From Paramesorhizobium sp049065735 (GTDB lineage Bacteria > Pseudomonadota > Alphaproteobacteria > Rhizobiales > Rhizobiaceae), in assembly GCF_049065735.1 (NCBI RefSeq), contig NZ_JBAKHD010000003.1:186001-250000 (forward strand): a stretch of 64,000 bases of DNA, given 5' to 3'. Below are positions 8,837 to 16,918 of this stretch, in pieces; position 1 is the stretch's first letter; every line of letters begins with the position of its first letter. The position numbers and the translations under genes are program-made. The notes under the pieces are model-generated. The model was not told the origin of the DNA. It searched no databases and saw only the letters and a list, made by a program, of their open reading frames with translations.

Positions 8837-9871
8837 ATGGACGAAGCCAGCGTAACAGCAGCACCAGAAGCAGGCACCCACAACCTGCCCTTCGCCTTCC
8901 GCCATTACACGCCTGACCAACTCAAGGAAGCCCTCCGCAAGATGTATCTCATCCGCCGGTTCGAGGAAGGCGCGGAGGAGAGTTATATGCGCGGCCTGAT
9001 CCATGGCACCATGCATCTTTCCATCGGCCAGGAGGCGAGCGCGGTCGGCATATCCTTGCCCTTGACCGACGATGACCTGATCACATCCACCCATCGCGGC
9101 CATGGCCATTCCATCGCCAAGGGGGCGGATGTCGCGAAGATGTTCGCCGAATTCTTTGGCAAGGAGACGGGCTATTGCCGCGGCCGCGGCGGCTCCATGC
9201 ATATCGCCGATGTGTCCAAGGGCAATCTGGGCGCAAACGGCATTGTCGGCGGCGGCATTCCCATCGCCGTCGGCGCCGCCCTTTCCATGAAGAAGCAGAA
9301 GACGGGCCGCGTCGTCGTCTCCTGGTTCGGCGACGGCGCCAATAATGAGGGCGCATTTCACGAAGCGCTGAACATGGCCTCCGTCTGGAAGCTGCCGGTC
9401 GTCTTCGTTTGCGAGAACAACGGCTACGGCATGTCCACGTCCACCAAGCGCTCCACCGCCGTTCCCAATGTCGCCGACCGCGCCGGCGCCTATGCCATGC
9501 CCGGTGTCATCGTCGACGGCAACAATCTGTCCGAGGTCGCCGAAGCCTCCCATCAGGCGGTCGAGCGCGCCCGTGCGGGCGACGGCCCGACCCTGATCGA
9601 GTGCAAGACCTACCGCCACCGCGGCCACTCCAAAAGCGACCGCAACCGCTATCGCACCAAGGAAGAGATCGAGGACTGGATCAGCAACCGCGACCCGATC
9701 CGCCGCTTCGAGGAGGAATTGCGCGAATACGGCATCGCCGACCTCGCCGCCATCGAAGCGATCCGGACCGATGTCGAACGCGAGATTGCCGAAGCCATCG
9801 AATTCGCCAAGGCGAGCCCCGCCCCCGAAATCGCCAGCCTCACCCGCGACGTTTACACGGAACTTGCCTGA
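8837..9871 (+). CDS. Acetoin/2-oxoacid dehydrogenase E1 component, alpha subunit (AcoA-like)
   Basis: 344 residues from the ATG at 8837, which has CTGGGA 9 bases before it; ATG at 8828 or TTG at 8801 (the latter at the repeat edge) are alternatives. It is the thiamine-diphosphate-dependent E1 alpha chain: GTMHLSIGQEASAVG, the activation-loop region GRGGSMHIADVSKGNLGANG and the ThDP/Mg motif GDGANNEGAFHEALN are clear. With the beta subunit 1 base downstream and an AcoC-type fusion next, an acetoin-dehydrogenase-like complex is more likely than a housekeeping pyruvate dehydrogenase. No E3 (lipoamide dehydrogenase) gene is in the operon. Confidence 0.93.
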   Translation: MDEASVTAAPEAGTHNLPFAFRHYTPDQLKEALRKMYLIRRFEEGAEESYMRGLIHGTMHLSIGQEASAVGISLPLTDDDLITSTHRGHGHSIAKGADVAKMFAEFFGKETGYCRGRGGSMHIADVSKGNLGANGIVGGGIPIAVGAALSMKKQKTGRVVVSWFGDGANNEGAFHEALNMASVWKLPVVFVCENNGYGMSTSTKRSTAVPNVADRAGAYAMPGVIVDGNNLSEVAEASHQAVERARAGDGPTLIECKTYRHRGHSKSDRNRYRTKEEIEDWISNRDPIRRFEEELREYGIADLAAIEAIRTDVEREIAEAIEFAKASPAPEIASLTRDVYTELA

Positions 9872-9872
9872 A

Positions 9873-10871
9873 ATGGATACCACGGTCCGAGAACTGAGCT
9901 ACGCCCAGGCCATCCAGGAAGCGATGGCCATCGCCATGGAGCGCGATGAGCGCGTTTTCCTGATGGGCGAGGATATCGGCATCTATGGCGGCGCGTTTCA
10001 GGTGACGGGCGATCTCGTCCATCGCTTCGGCGAGGACCGGGTGATGGATACGCCGATCTCGGAACTTGGCGGCGCGGGCGTTGCCGTCGGCGCGGCGATG
10101 ACCGGCATGCGCCCGATTTTCGAATTCCAGTTTTCCGACTTTGCCGCCCTCGCCATGGAGCAGATCGTCAACCAGGCCGCCAAGATACGCTATATGCTGG
10201 GCGGCGCGGTGTCGGTCCCTCTCGTCATGCGCTTTCCCGCCGGCTCCGGCACAGGGGCGGCGGCGCAGCATAGCCAGAGCCTCGAGGCATGGCTCGGGCA
10301 TGTGCCGGGCCTGAAGGTAGTGCAGCCGGCCACGCCGCATGACGCGAAGGGCCTGCTGCTGGCGGCTATCGAAGATCCCGACCCGGTCATGATCTTCGAG
10401 CACAAGCTTCTCTACAAGATGAAGGGTGCGGTGCCCGAAGGATATTACACCTCGCCCATCGGCAAGGCCAATATCTGCCGCGCGGGCAAGGACGTCACCA
10501 TCGTCGCCACCGCAATCATGGTGTCGAAGGCGCTGGAGGCAGCGGAGACGCTTGCCGCTGAGGGCATTGACGCGGAAGTGATCGACCTGCGCACCATCCG
10601 CCCGATGGACCGCGAGACAATCATCGAAAGCGTCAAGAAAACCTCGCGCCTCATCTGCGTCTATGAAGGCGTCAAGACGCTGGGCGTCGGCGCTGAGGTC
10701 AGCGCCATGATTGCCGAAAGCGACGCCTTCGATTTCCTCGACGCCCCGATCGTGCGGCTGGGCGGTGCCGAAGCCCCCATTCCCTATAATCCCGAGCTGG
10801 AAAAGGCGGCCGTGCCGCAGGTGCCGGACATCCTGAAAAGCGCCCGGGACCTGGTGAGCGGAGCACGCTGA
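9873..10871 (+). CDS. Acetoin/2-oxoacid dehydrogenase E1 component, beta subunit (AcoB-like)
   Basis: 332 residues starting MDTTVRELSYAQAIQEAM; the ATG is 1 base after the E1 alpha stop, so the subunits are translationally coupled. FLMGEDIGIYGGAFQVT and DTPISELGGAGVAVGAAMTG form the pyrimidine-binding transketolase domain with the conserved Glu. The C-terminal transketolase domain holds VIDLRTIRPMDRETI. E1 alpha and beta form an alpha2beta2 tetramer that decarboxylates or cleaves a 2-oxo or alpha-hydroxyketone substrate and acylates the lipoyl domain of the next gene product. Confidence 0.95.
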   Translation: MDTTVRELSYAQAIQEAMAIAMERDERVFLMGEDIGIYGGAFQVTGDLVHRFGEDRVMDTPISELGGAGVAVGAAMTGMRPIFEFQFSDFAALAMEQIVNQAAKIRYMLGGAVSVPLVMRFPAGSGTGAAAQHSQSLEAWLGHVPGLKVVQPATPHDAKGLLLAAIEDPDPVMIFEHKLLYKMKGAVPEGYYTSPIGKANICRAGKDVTIVATAIMVSKALEAAETLAAEGIDAEVIDLRTIRPMDRETIIESVKKTSRLICVYEGVKTLGVGAEVSAMIAESDAFDFLDAPIVRLGGAEAPIPYNPELEKAAVPQVPDILKSARDLVSGAR

Positions 10872-10873
10872 CG

Positions 10874-12289
10874 ATGCCGGTCGAAGTCATTCTCCCCAAG
10901 GTGGACATGGATATGGAAACGGGCCGTATCTCCCGCTGGTACGCCAGGGATGGCGAGGCGGTGACCAAGGGCCAGCTCCTGTTCGAAATCGAGACCGACA
11001 AGGCCGCAATGGAAATCGACGCGCCGGCCACCGGCACGCTGCGCGATGTCTCGGCGGCGGAAGGCGTGAGCGTGCCGGTGGGGAAGGCCGTGGCGTGGAT
11101 TTTTGCGGAGGGGGAGGAGTATAAAGCGCCCTCCTCCCCCCTTGCGGGGGAGGTGTCCGAGGAGCGGACGGAGGGGGGTGGTAAAGGCAGCGCGCTTCGA
11201 TTGCCGGTTGATGCACACCCGGCGCCACCCCCACCCGGCCCTACGGGCCACCCTCCCCGCAAGGGGGAGGGAGAAGTCCGCGCCACGCCCCTCGCCCGCC
11301 GCCTCGCTGCGGAAGCGGGGTTGCAACTCTCCGACATCCCCGGCAGCGGCCCGAAAGGCCGCACCACACGAAAGGACGTGGAAGCGCATATTGCCGCCCT
11401 CGCTAGCCTTTCGAACTCCACAGCTACACAAAGCAGGACGGACGCGGCGCCGACGCCCCCCTCTCCCCGCGAGCAGAGAACGGATAAGGGTGAGGGGCGA
11501 TTCACAGCGACGGAAACACCGCCCCTCCACGCCGTCTGGCTGCGCGAGGGCAGCGATGTTTCCGCCATACCCCTCGTCCTCCTCCACGGCTTCGGCGCTG
11601 ATTTGAACAGCTGGCGTCCGCTCTTCGCCGGTGTGCGTATTCAAAACCCGGTGCTCGCCATCGACCTGCCGGGCCACGGCCGCTCGCCGCGTGACATTCC
11701 CGCAACCCTCTACGATATCGCTGAATCGGTGGAGCAAACACTCCTCGCGAACCGGATCGGCCCATTCGTCCTCGCCGCCCACTCCTTTGGCGGCGCTGTG
11801 GCGGCGACGCTCGCGGCGCGAGGCAATGTGGATATCCATGCGCTGGCGCTGATCGCCCCCGCCGGTCTCGGCCCCCAGATCAACGGCGCATTTCTTGACG
11901 GCTTCGTTCGCGCCAGGAGCGAGGCGAGCCTGATGCCATGGCTGAAGCTGCTCGCGGCGGATAAGAGCGTGCTGACCCGGCCCTTCATCAACGCCACCCT
12001 GAGCCACAGCGCCGACGAAGAATTACGCGCCGCGCAAAAGACGATCATCGACCGCTATTTCCCCGACGGTACGCAAGTCTTCGATATCCGCCCCGCCCTC
12101 GCCTCGCTGCGTATCCCCACGCGGGTCATCTTCGGCGCTGCCGACCGCATCATTCCGGCCTCGCAGGCGGCAGGATTGCCCGGCGAAATCGCCACCCACA
12201 TCTTCCCCGCCACCGGCCACATGCCGCAGATCGAGCGCCGCGAAGAGGTCTTGCGGATTATTCAGGAACTCGCCCGCGCTGGGGGATAA
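10874..12289 (+). CDS. acoC: AcoC-type E2: lipoyl domain, E3/E1-binding domain and alpha/beta-hydrolase fusion
   Basis: 471 residues, 2 bases after E1 beta. Residues 1-78 are a biotinyl/lipoyl domain with EIETDKAAMEID (lipoyl-Lys43). Residues about 135-175 are a peripheral subunit-binding domain (ATPLARRLAAEAG...GSGPKGR). Residues about 215-471 are an alpha/beta hydrolase with LLHGFGADLNSW, AAHSFGGAVA (Ser304) and TGHMPQIERRE, replacing the usual CAT acyltransferase domain, as in AcoC of acetoin dehydrogenase. Both linkers contain in-frame copies of intergenic repeats (residues 86-133 and 195-209), which makes the protein longer than typical AcoC of about 370 residues. Hydrolase chemistry is inferred. 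Confidence 0.92.
   Translation: MPVEVILPKVDMDMETGRISRWYARDGEAVTKGQLLFEIETDKAAMEIDAPATGTLRDVSAAEGVSVPVGKAVAWIFAEGEEYKAPSSPLAGEVSEERTEGGGKGSALRLPVDAHPAPPPPGPTGHPPRKGEGEVRATPLARRLAAEAGLQLSDIPGSGPKGRTTRKDVEAHIAALASLSNSTATQSRTDAAPTPPSPREQRTDKGEGRFTATETPPLHAVWLREGSDVSAIPLVLLHGFGADLNSWRPLFAGVRIQNPVLAIDLPGHGRSPRDIPATLYDIAESVEQTLLANRIGPFVLAAHSFGGAVAATLAARGNVDIHALALIAPAGLGPQINGAFLDGFVRARSEASLMPWLKLLAADKSVLTRPFINATLSHSADEELRAAQKTIIDRYFPDGTQVFDIRPALASLRIPTRVIFGAADRIIPASQAAGLPGEIATHIFPATGHMPQIERREEVLRIIQELARAGG
11129..11271. repeat. Palindromic repeat inserted in frame in the first linker of acoC
   Basis: The segment opens with CCCTCCTCCCCCCTTGCGGG, passes a GAGCGGACGGAGGGGGGTGG stretch and ends CACCCGGCCCTACGGGCCAC followed by CTCCCCGCAAGGGGGAGG. 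The same layout occurs in noncoding DNA at 28206-28409 and 35946-36088, so it is an intergenic repeat family here read as protein (Pro/Gly/Glu-rich). The frame is kept and no stop is introduced. Confidence 0.88.
11456..11498. repeat. Second, shorter repeat in frame in the second linker of acoC
   Basis: CCCCCTCTCCCCGCGAGCAG then GGATAAGGGTGAGGGG is the hallmark of a common rhizobial palindromic repeat (CCCTCACCCT...AGAGGGG type), partly decayed. It is translated as PPSPREQRTDKGEGR between the subunit-binding domain and the hydrolase domain. Only this one copy of the family is visible in the window, so the assignment rests on general resemblance. Confidence 0.6.
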
Positions 12290-12292
12290 ACA

Positions 12293-12316
12293 AAAGGCGG
12301 CCTCGCAGCCGCCTTT
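12293..12316. terminator. Bidirectional terminator between acoC and pntB
   Basis: AAAGGCGGC and GCCGCCTTT form a perfect 9-base stem with a 6-base loop, with A-rich DNA on the left (CAAAAG) and T-rich on the right, in the 52 base gap between two convergent genes. It fits an intrinsic terminator working in both directions. Confidence 0.85.
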
Positions 12317-12341
12317 CTTCATAACGTCTACCCAACCGTCC

Positions 12342-13742
12342 TCAATGATCCAGCGCCTTCACGATATTCTCCACCATCTTCTTGGCATCGGCGAACAGCA
12401 TCATCGTGTTGTCGCGGAAGAACAGCTCGTTCTCCACGCCCGCATAGCCTGAGCCCATGCCGCGCTTGATGAAGAGCACCGTGCCGGCCTTGTCCACATC
12501 GAGGATCGGCATGCCGAAGATCGGCGATTTCGGGTCGGTCTTCGCCGCCGGATTGGTCACGTCGTTCGCGCCGATGACGAAGGCCACATCGGCCTGCGCG
12601 AATTCCGAATTGATGTCCTCGAGTTCGAACACCTCGTCATAGGGCACATTCGCTTCCGCAAGCAGCACATTCATATGACCCGGCATGCGGCCTGCAACGG
12701 GGTGAATGGCGTATTTCACCTCGACGCCTTCCGCCTTCAGCTTGTCGGCCATTTCCCGTAACGCATGCTGCGCCTGCGCCACCGCCATGCCATAGCCCGG
12801 CACGATGATGACTTTCGACGCATTCTTCATGATGAAGGCCGCGTCTTCCGCCGAGCCCTGCTTGACCGGACGCTGCTCGACCGCGCCGCCCGCCGGCCCA
12901 GCCGTTTCACCGCCGAAGCCGCCAAGGATGACCGAGAGGAACGAGCGGTTCATGCCTTTGCACATGATGTAGGACAGGATCGCACCCGACGAGCCGACCA
13001 GCGCGCCGGTGATGATGAGCGCCAGATTGCCGAGCGTGAAGCCGATGCCCGCCGCAGCCCAGCCCGAATAGGAGTTGAGCATGGAAACGACGACCGGCAT
13101 GTCCGCCCCGCCGATCGGGATGATGATCAGCCCGCCCAGGATGAGCGACAGGATCACGATCAGCCAGAACACCGTATGGCTTTCCGTATTCACCAGAATG
13201 GCGATGAGCACGACGATGGCGATGGCCAGCGCCGCATTGATGACATGGCGCGAGGGCAGGATGATCGGCTTGCCGGACATGCGCCCGTCGAGCTTCAAGA
13301 AGGCAATGATCGATCCGGTAAAGGTGATCGCGCCGATGGCGACGCCGAGCGACATCTCGATCAGCGCCTGCCCGTGGATCGACCCCACTTCGCCGATGCC
13401 GAAGGAGCTTGGCGTATAGAGCGCCGCGGCTGCCACCAGCACGGCGGCAAGGCCGATCAGCGAATGGAACGCCGCCACCAGCTGCGGCATGGCGGTCATG
13501 GCGATGCGCCGGGCGATATAGGCGCCGATACCGCCGCCGATGGCGATGCCCAGCACGACCAGCATCAGCCCGCCGAAGCTCGGTCGCGCCAGAAGAAGCG
13601 TGGTGAGGATGGAAATGCCCATGCCCACCATGCCGTAGAGATTGCCCTGACGGCTGGTGGTCGGGTGAGACAAGCCCCGCAATGCCAGGATGAACAGCAC
13701 GCCGGAGACGAGATAAAGGAAGGCTGCCAGATTAGCACCCAT
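12342..13742 (-). CDS. pntB: Proton-translocating NAD(P) transhydrogenase, beta subunit
   Basis: 466 residues, the normal length. About nine hydrophobic segments fill residues 1-270. The C-terminal NADP(H)-binding domain III has the motifs VIIVPGYGMAVAQAQHALRE, HPVAGRMPGHMNVLLAEANV and GANDVTNPAAKTDPKSPIFG. With PntAA and PntAB it couples hydride transfer from NADH to NADP+ to inward proton movement, supplying NADPH. It starts 9 bases after pntAB ends, in one operon with the two A genes. Confidence 0.97.
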   Translation of the reverse strand: MGANLAAFLYLVSGVLFILALRGLSHPTTSRQGNLYGMVGMGISILTTLLLARPSFGGLMLVVLGIAIGGGIGAYIARRIAMTAMPQLVAAFHSLIGLAAVLVAAAALYTPSSFGIGEVGSIHGQALIEMSLGVAIGAITFTGSIIAFLKLDGRMSGKPIILPSRHVINAALAIAIVVLIAILVNTESHTVFWLIVILSLILGGLIIIPIGGADMPVVVSMLNSYSGWAAAGIGFTLGNLALIITGALVGSSGAILSYIMCKGMNRSFLSVILGGFGGETAGPAGGAVEQRPVKQGSAEDAAFIMKNASKVIIVPGYGMAVAQAQHALREMADKLKAEGVEVKYAIHPVAGRMPGHMNVLLAEANVPYDEVFELEDINSEFAQADVAFVIGANDVTNPAAKTDPKSPIFGMPILDVDKAGTVLFIKRGMGSGYAGVENELFFRDNTMMLFADAKKMVENIVKALDH

Positions 13743-13751
13743 AGGTCAGCC

Positions 13752-14171
13752 TCACTTTTCTTTCTTCTTGTACATAGCGAGCATGCGCTGCGTGACGAGG
13801 AAGCCGCCGAAGATGTTGACGCTCGCCAGCACCAGCGCGATGAAGCCGAAGCCGGTGGCCCAGCCCGAAAGCGACAATCCCACCGCCAGCAGCGCACCCA
13901 CCACGATCACCGACGAAATGGCGTTGGTGACGGCCATCAGCGGTGTGTGCAGTGCCGGGGTCACCGACCAGACGACGTAATAGCCGACAAAAATCGACAG
14001 GATGAAAATGGCGAAGCGGAAGATGAAGGGATCGACCGCGCCGCCCGTCGCCGCATGGGCTGCCGCGCCTGCGGCATCGGCCATGGCTGGCGCGCCTTCC
14101 GCCGCCTGCCGCACCGCCTCGACCGCCTGGTTGAGCCCGTCGAGGGCTTTTTCGAGTGCTGGATTCGCCAT
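13752..14171 (-). CDS. pntAB: NAD(P) transhydrogenase subunit alpha 2 (membrane part)
   Basis: 139 residues. An alanine-rich N-terminal stretch is followed by three or four transmembrane helices including FILSIFVGYYVVWSVTPALH and PLMAVTNAISSVIVVGALLA, the conserved region of the membrane piece of split alpha transhydrogenase, as in Rhodospirillum rubrum. Its ATG overlaps the last base of the pntAA stop (TAATG). The split alpha subunit is usual in alphaproteobacteria. Confidence 0.96.
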   Translation of the reverse strand: MANPALEKALDGLNQAVEAVRQAAEGAPAMADAAGAAAHAATGGAVDPFIFRFAIFILSIFVGYYVVWSVTPALHTPLMAVTNAISSVIVVGALLAVGLSLSGWATGFGFIALVLASVNIFGGFLVTQRMLAMYKKKEK

Positions 14172-15445
14172 TATGCCTCCCCTCCCGTGGTAGATGTGTC
14201 AGCCTTCGCGCCTTTTGTAGACCTGGCCTTTGCCGGCGCCTTGCGCACCGGCTTTTCGGCGGGCACCGCCTCCATCTCAGCGGCGGGCGCTGGATCAGGA
14301 ACCGCTGCTGCAGCCGCTTGTGCAAAGGCGGGATGCACCACCGCGCCGTCATGGGTCAGCAGCGTCGCCTTGACCAGCTCATCCTCGGGGTTGATCTTCA
14401 GCGCCTTCGTTTCCTTGTCCACGAGCGTCTCAAGGAAGGCGACCAGATTGCGTGCATAAAGCTGCGACGCCGTCGCGGCGATGCGGCCCGGCACGTTGAG
14501 ATGCCCGACGATCTTGACGCCGCCGATCTCCACCACCTTGCCCGGCTCCGCGCTCTCGACATTGCCGCCGCGCTCCACCGCCAGATCGACCACGACGGAG
14601 CCGGGACGCATCGCCGCCAGCATTTGCCGAGTCACGAGGCGCGGTGCGGGACGGCCGGGAATGAGCGCGGTGGTGATGACGATATCCTGCTTGGCGATAT
14701 GATCGGCGACGAGCGCCGCCTGCTTCGCCTGATACTCTTTCGACATCTCCTTGGCGTAGCCGCCCGCCGTCTCCGCAGCCTTGAACTCGTCGTCCTCGAC
14801 GGCGATGAACTTCGCGCCGAGCGAGGCGACCTGCTCCTTCGCGGCGGGGCGCACGTCCGTCGCCGTCACCACGGCACCCAAGCGCCGTGCGGTAGCGATG
14901 GCCTGCAAGCCCGCGACGCCCGCGCCCATGACGAACACCTTGGCGGCAGGAACCGTGCCCGCGGCGGTCATCATCATCGGCAGCGCACGGTCATAGACTT
15001 CCGCCGCGTCGATTACCGCCTGATAGCCCGCCAGATTGGCCTGGGAGGACAGCACGTCCATCACCTGCGCCCGGGTAATGCGCGGCATGAACTCCATGCT
15101 GAAAGCGGAAATCCCCGCATCGGCAAGCGCACGCACCGCTGGATCATTGCCATAGGGATCGAGCATGGCGATGAGCGCCGCGCCTTTTTTGTAATTCTTG
15201 AGTTCCGCAGCGGTTGGCCGGCGGACTTTCAGAACCACATCCGCCGATTTCGCATCCGCGGCTGCGCCGATCTTCGCCCCAGCAGCCTCGAACTCGCCGT
15301 CGGGAATGCGGGAAAGCGTTCCCGCGCCTTGCTCCACGATCACAGAAAAGCCGAGGCCCACGAGCTTTTTCACCGTTTCCGGCGAAGCGGCGACACGCGG
15401 TTCGGCCGGATCCGTCTCCTTGGGAATGAATAATGTTTGTGCCAA
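14171..15445 (-). CDS. pntAA: NAD(P) transhydrogenase subunit alpha 1 (NAD-binding part)
   Basis: 424 residues from a TTG at 15445 that has GGAGGGA 6 bases upstream and gives MAQTLFIPKETDPAEPRVAA, the normal N-terminus; an upstream in-frame GTG (15460) would put the ribosome site inside the gene. The domain is alanine-dehydrogenase-like, with VFVMGAGVAGLQAIATARRL as NAD-binding motif and GRPAPRLVTRQMLAAMRPGSV. The last ~70 residues are a basic Ala/Lys-rich tail beyond the conserved domain. Peripheral cytoplasmic subunit that binds NAD(H). Confidence 0.96.
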   Translation of the reverse strand: MAQTLFIPKETDPAEPRVAASPETVKKLVGLGFSVIVEQGAGTLSRIPDGEFEAAGAKIGAAADAKSADVVLKVRRPTAAELKNYKKGAALIAMLDPYGNDPAVRALADAGISAFSMEFMPRITRAQVMDVLSSQANLAGYQAVIDAAEVYDRALPMMMTAAGTVPAAKVFVMGAGVAGLQAIATARRLGAVVTATDVRPAAKEQVASLGAKFIAVEDDEFKAAETAGGYAKEMSKEYQAKQAALVADHIAKQDIVITTALIPGRPAPRLVTRQMLAAMRPGSVVVDLAVERGGNVESAEPGKVVEIGGVKIVGHLNVPGRIAATASQLYARNLVAFLETLVDKETKALKINPEDELVKATLLTHDGAVVHPAFAQAAAAAVPDPAPAAEMEAVPAEKPVRKAPAKARSTKGAKADTSTTGGEA

Positions 15446-15581
15446 GCCCGCTCCCTCCACTTTCGCGCTAAAAATTCAAGCGGCGGTTATGGATATGCTA
15501 TGCGCAAATCCAGTGAAAGTGCAAAGGGAGAAAATGAGGAATCGTTTTATTGGTAAAGGCGAAAACGTTGGCGGGGTAGCG

Positions 15582-15607
15582 CCTCCTTCCCCGCAAGGGG
15601 AAGGAGG
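15582..15607. terminator. GC-rich hairpin downstream of the small cytochrome oxidase gene
   Basis: CCTCCTTCCCC, loop GCAA and GGGGAAGGAGG form a perfect 11-base stem. It follows the stop of the leftward gene at 15620 by 13 bases and precedes pntAA. No T-tract follows directly, so it may be a repeat remnant acting as a transcript end or stabiliser rather than a standard terminator. Confidence 0.55.
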
Positions 15608-15619
15608 GCGCAAAGCTGA

Positions 15620-15844
15620 CTAACGCAGCAGGAACCACGCCGCCGCGCAGATCAGAACGAAGAGGATCGTCGCGGAAAACCAGCCGCCGGCGAAGAAGCC
15701 GAAGGCCATCGCGGCGAGGATCGCGACGACCGCCACCGTCCCCCATTTGCAGACCGCGAGAAAGCCCGCATAAGTCTTTTCATGCTCGGCATAGTCCATG
15801 GGCGCGCCCAGTTCCGCCGGTCCGGTATTGCTGTGTTTGGCCAT
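15620..15844 (-). CDS. aa3-type cytochrome c oxidase subunit IV-like small protein
   Basis: 74 residues from the ATG at 15844 with AAGGGG 8 bases upstream; six extra upstream codons are possible but not supported. The N-terminal MDYAEHEKTYAGFLAVCKWG is the signature of the small alphaproteobacterial aa3-oxidase subunit IV family, followed by two transmembrane helices (residues about 31-50 and 54-73). It is an accessory of respiratory oxidase. In many Rhizobiales the gene sits next to pnt, as here. Confidence 0.9.
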   Translation of the reverse strand: MAKHSNTGPAELGAPMDYAEHEKTYAGFLAVCKWGTVAVVAILAAMAFGFFAGGWFSATILFVLICAAAWFLLR

Positions 15845-15990
15845 GTCAAAACCCCTTCCCAAGCATTTGCAGCCAAGTGAAACATTTGGCGTCGCACAAT
15901 GCGCCTCATAAAGCTTTTGAAAACGCCATAGCGAAAAGCTTGATCCAGCGCAATGCGGCGGGTGACCGCGCCCTGCTCTACCCGGCAGAC

Positions 15991-16131
15991 TTAGGCGAAC
16001 AGATTCGGAAACAGCCCGACGAGGCCGATAAAAATGAGATAGAACGCCACGATGTAATTCAAAAGGCGCGGCATGATCAGGATGACGATGCCGGCGATGA
16101 GCGAGACGAGCGGCGTAAGGTGCGGAACCAT
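15991..16131 (-). CDS. DUF3096 small membrane protein
   Basis: 46 residues starting MVPHLTPLVSLIAGIVILIM, with GGAGAGA 5 bases before the ATG at 16131. The pattern LVSLIAGIVILIMPRLLNYI followed by VAFYLIFIGLVGL is the DUF3096 family, a one- to two-helix membrane peptide common in Rhizobiales. The role is unknown. Confidence 0.85.
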   Translation of the reverse strand: MVPHLTPLVSLIAGIVILIMPRLLNYIVAFYLIFIGLVGLFPNLFA

Positions 16132-16168
16132 ATTTCTCTCCGAGAGTGAGTTATCTGGGTAATCTAAC

Positions 16169-16918
16169 TCAGGCACCAAGACCTGTATACTTCGCTGTCG
16201 GCAGGATCGTCAGGGGAACGAGCCCGCCCTCCTCGACACTGGCGAACATGCTGCGCCGCTCATGCGGCTGCGACTTGAAGAAGGGATAGCGGATCGCCAC
16301 CATATCGCGGATCGCCCGGATCGGTGCGCCGCCAAGCCCGATCCGAACGTTAATCCCATCATGTTCCCTTGCCTCAGCCATCGGCTGCGAGCCGAATATG
16401 CGCTTGTAAAATGCCGCATGCTCCGGCTTGACCGAGGCCAAACAGAAATCGGCGGCGAAATATTCCGAAGCCATTGCCGCGATTCGTAGCGTCAGATAGG
16501 GAATGGCCGGATATTCGGAAAGAAGCGCCGGCTCGCTGGCAAAGCGGGTTGGGTCAACGAAGCTCATGCCCTTATCCAGCATCGGCCCGAGGACTTCGGG
16601 AAAAAGCTTGAAGCTGGTGCCTATTCGGTGCTCCGGGGTAATGTGGTGGATGCGAAGGGTGCTGACCAATTGCTGGTCAATATAAACGCCATAAACATAG
16701 GCATGGCTGTCCCGATCCAGATCGTCGATAATCGCCCCGCCGAATTCGTCGTCCAGCAGCTTGTTTGTCATGTAGGAACGGTACCGCAGCTGTCCGATTT
16801 CCTCGAAATCCTCTGCGCTGACGATACGGCGATATTCCACACGGTCGAGAAAATTCAGTAGCTGCTGCGCAAAATTCGATATCTGCAGATCGCCCGAGAC
16901 GGCCGTCGCTGCACCCAT
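16169..16918 (-). CDS. FeeM-like N-acyltransferase (GNAT fold), possible N-acyl amino acid synthase
   Basis: 249 residues from the ATG at 16918 (GGAG 8 bases upstream; a GTG at 16927 is less likely). The order of features matches the FeeM/autoinducer-synthase-like GNAT fold: IGQLRYRSYMTNKLLDDEFG, YVYGVYIDQQLVSTLRIHHI, GMSFVDPTRFASEP and YLTLRIAAMASEYFAADFCL. FeeM-type enzymes join an acyl chain from acyl-ACP to an amino acid. Substrate and role here are unknown. It stands alone between DUF3096 and a c-di-GMP protein. Confidence 0.75.
   Translation of the reverse strand: MGAATAVSGDLQISNFAQQLLNFLDRVEYRRIVSAEDFEEIGQLRYRSYMTNKLLDDEFGGAIIDDLDRDSHAYVYGVYIDQQLVSTLRIHHITPEHRIGTSFKLFPEVLGPMLDKGMSFVDPTRFASEPALLSEYPAIPYLTLRIAAMASEYFAADFCLASVKPEHAAFYKRIFGSQPMAEAREHDGINVRIGLGGAPIRAIRDMVAIRYPFFKSQPHERRSMFASVEEGGLVPLTILPTAKYTGLGA

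Noticed and set aside
12765..14459. A 564-codon plus-strand frame opposite pntB/pntAB
   Set aside because: Overlaps three known transhydrogenase genes and has extremely biased His/Asp/Arg content without any domain.
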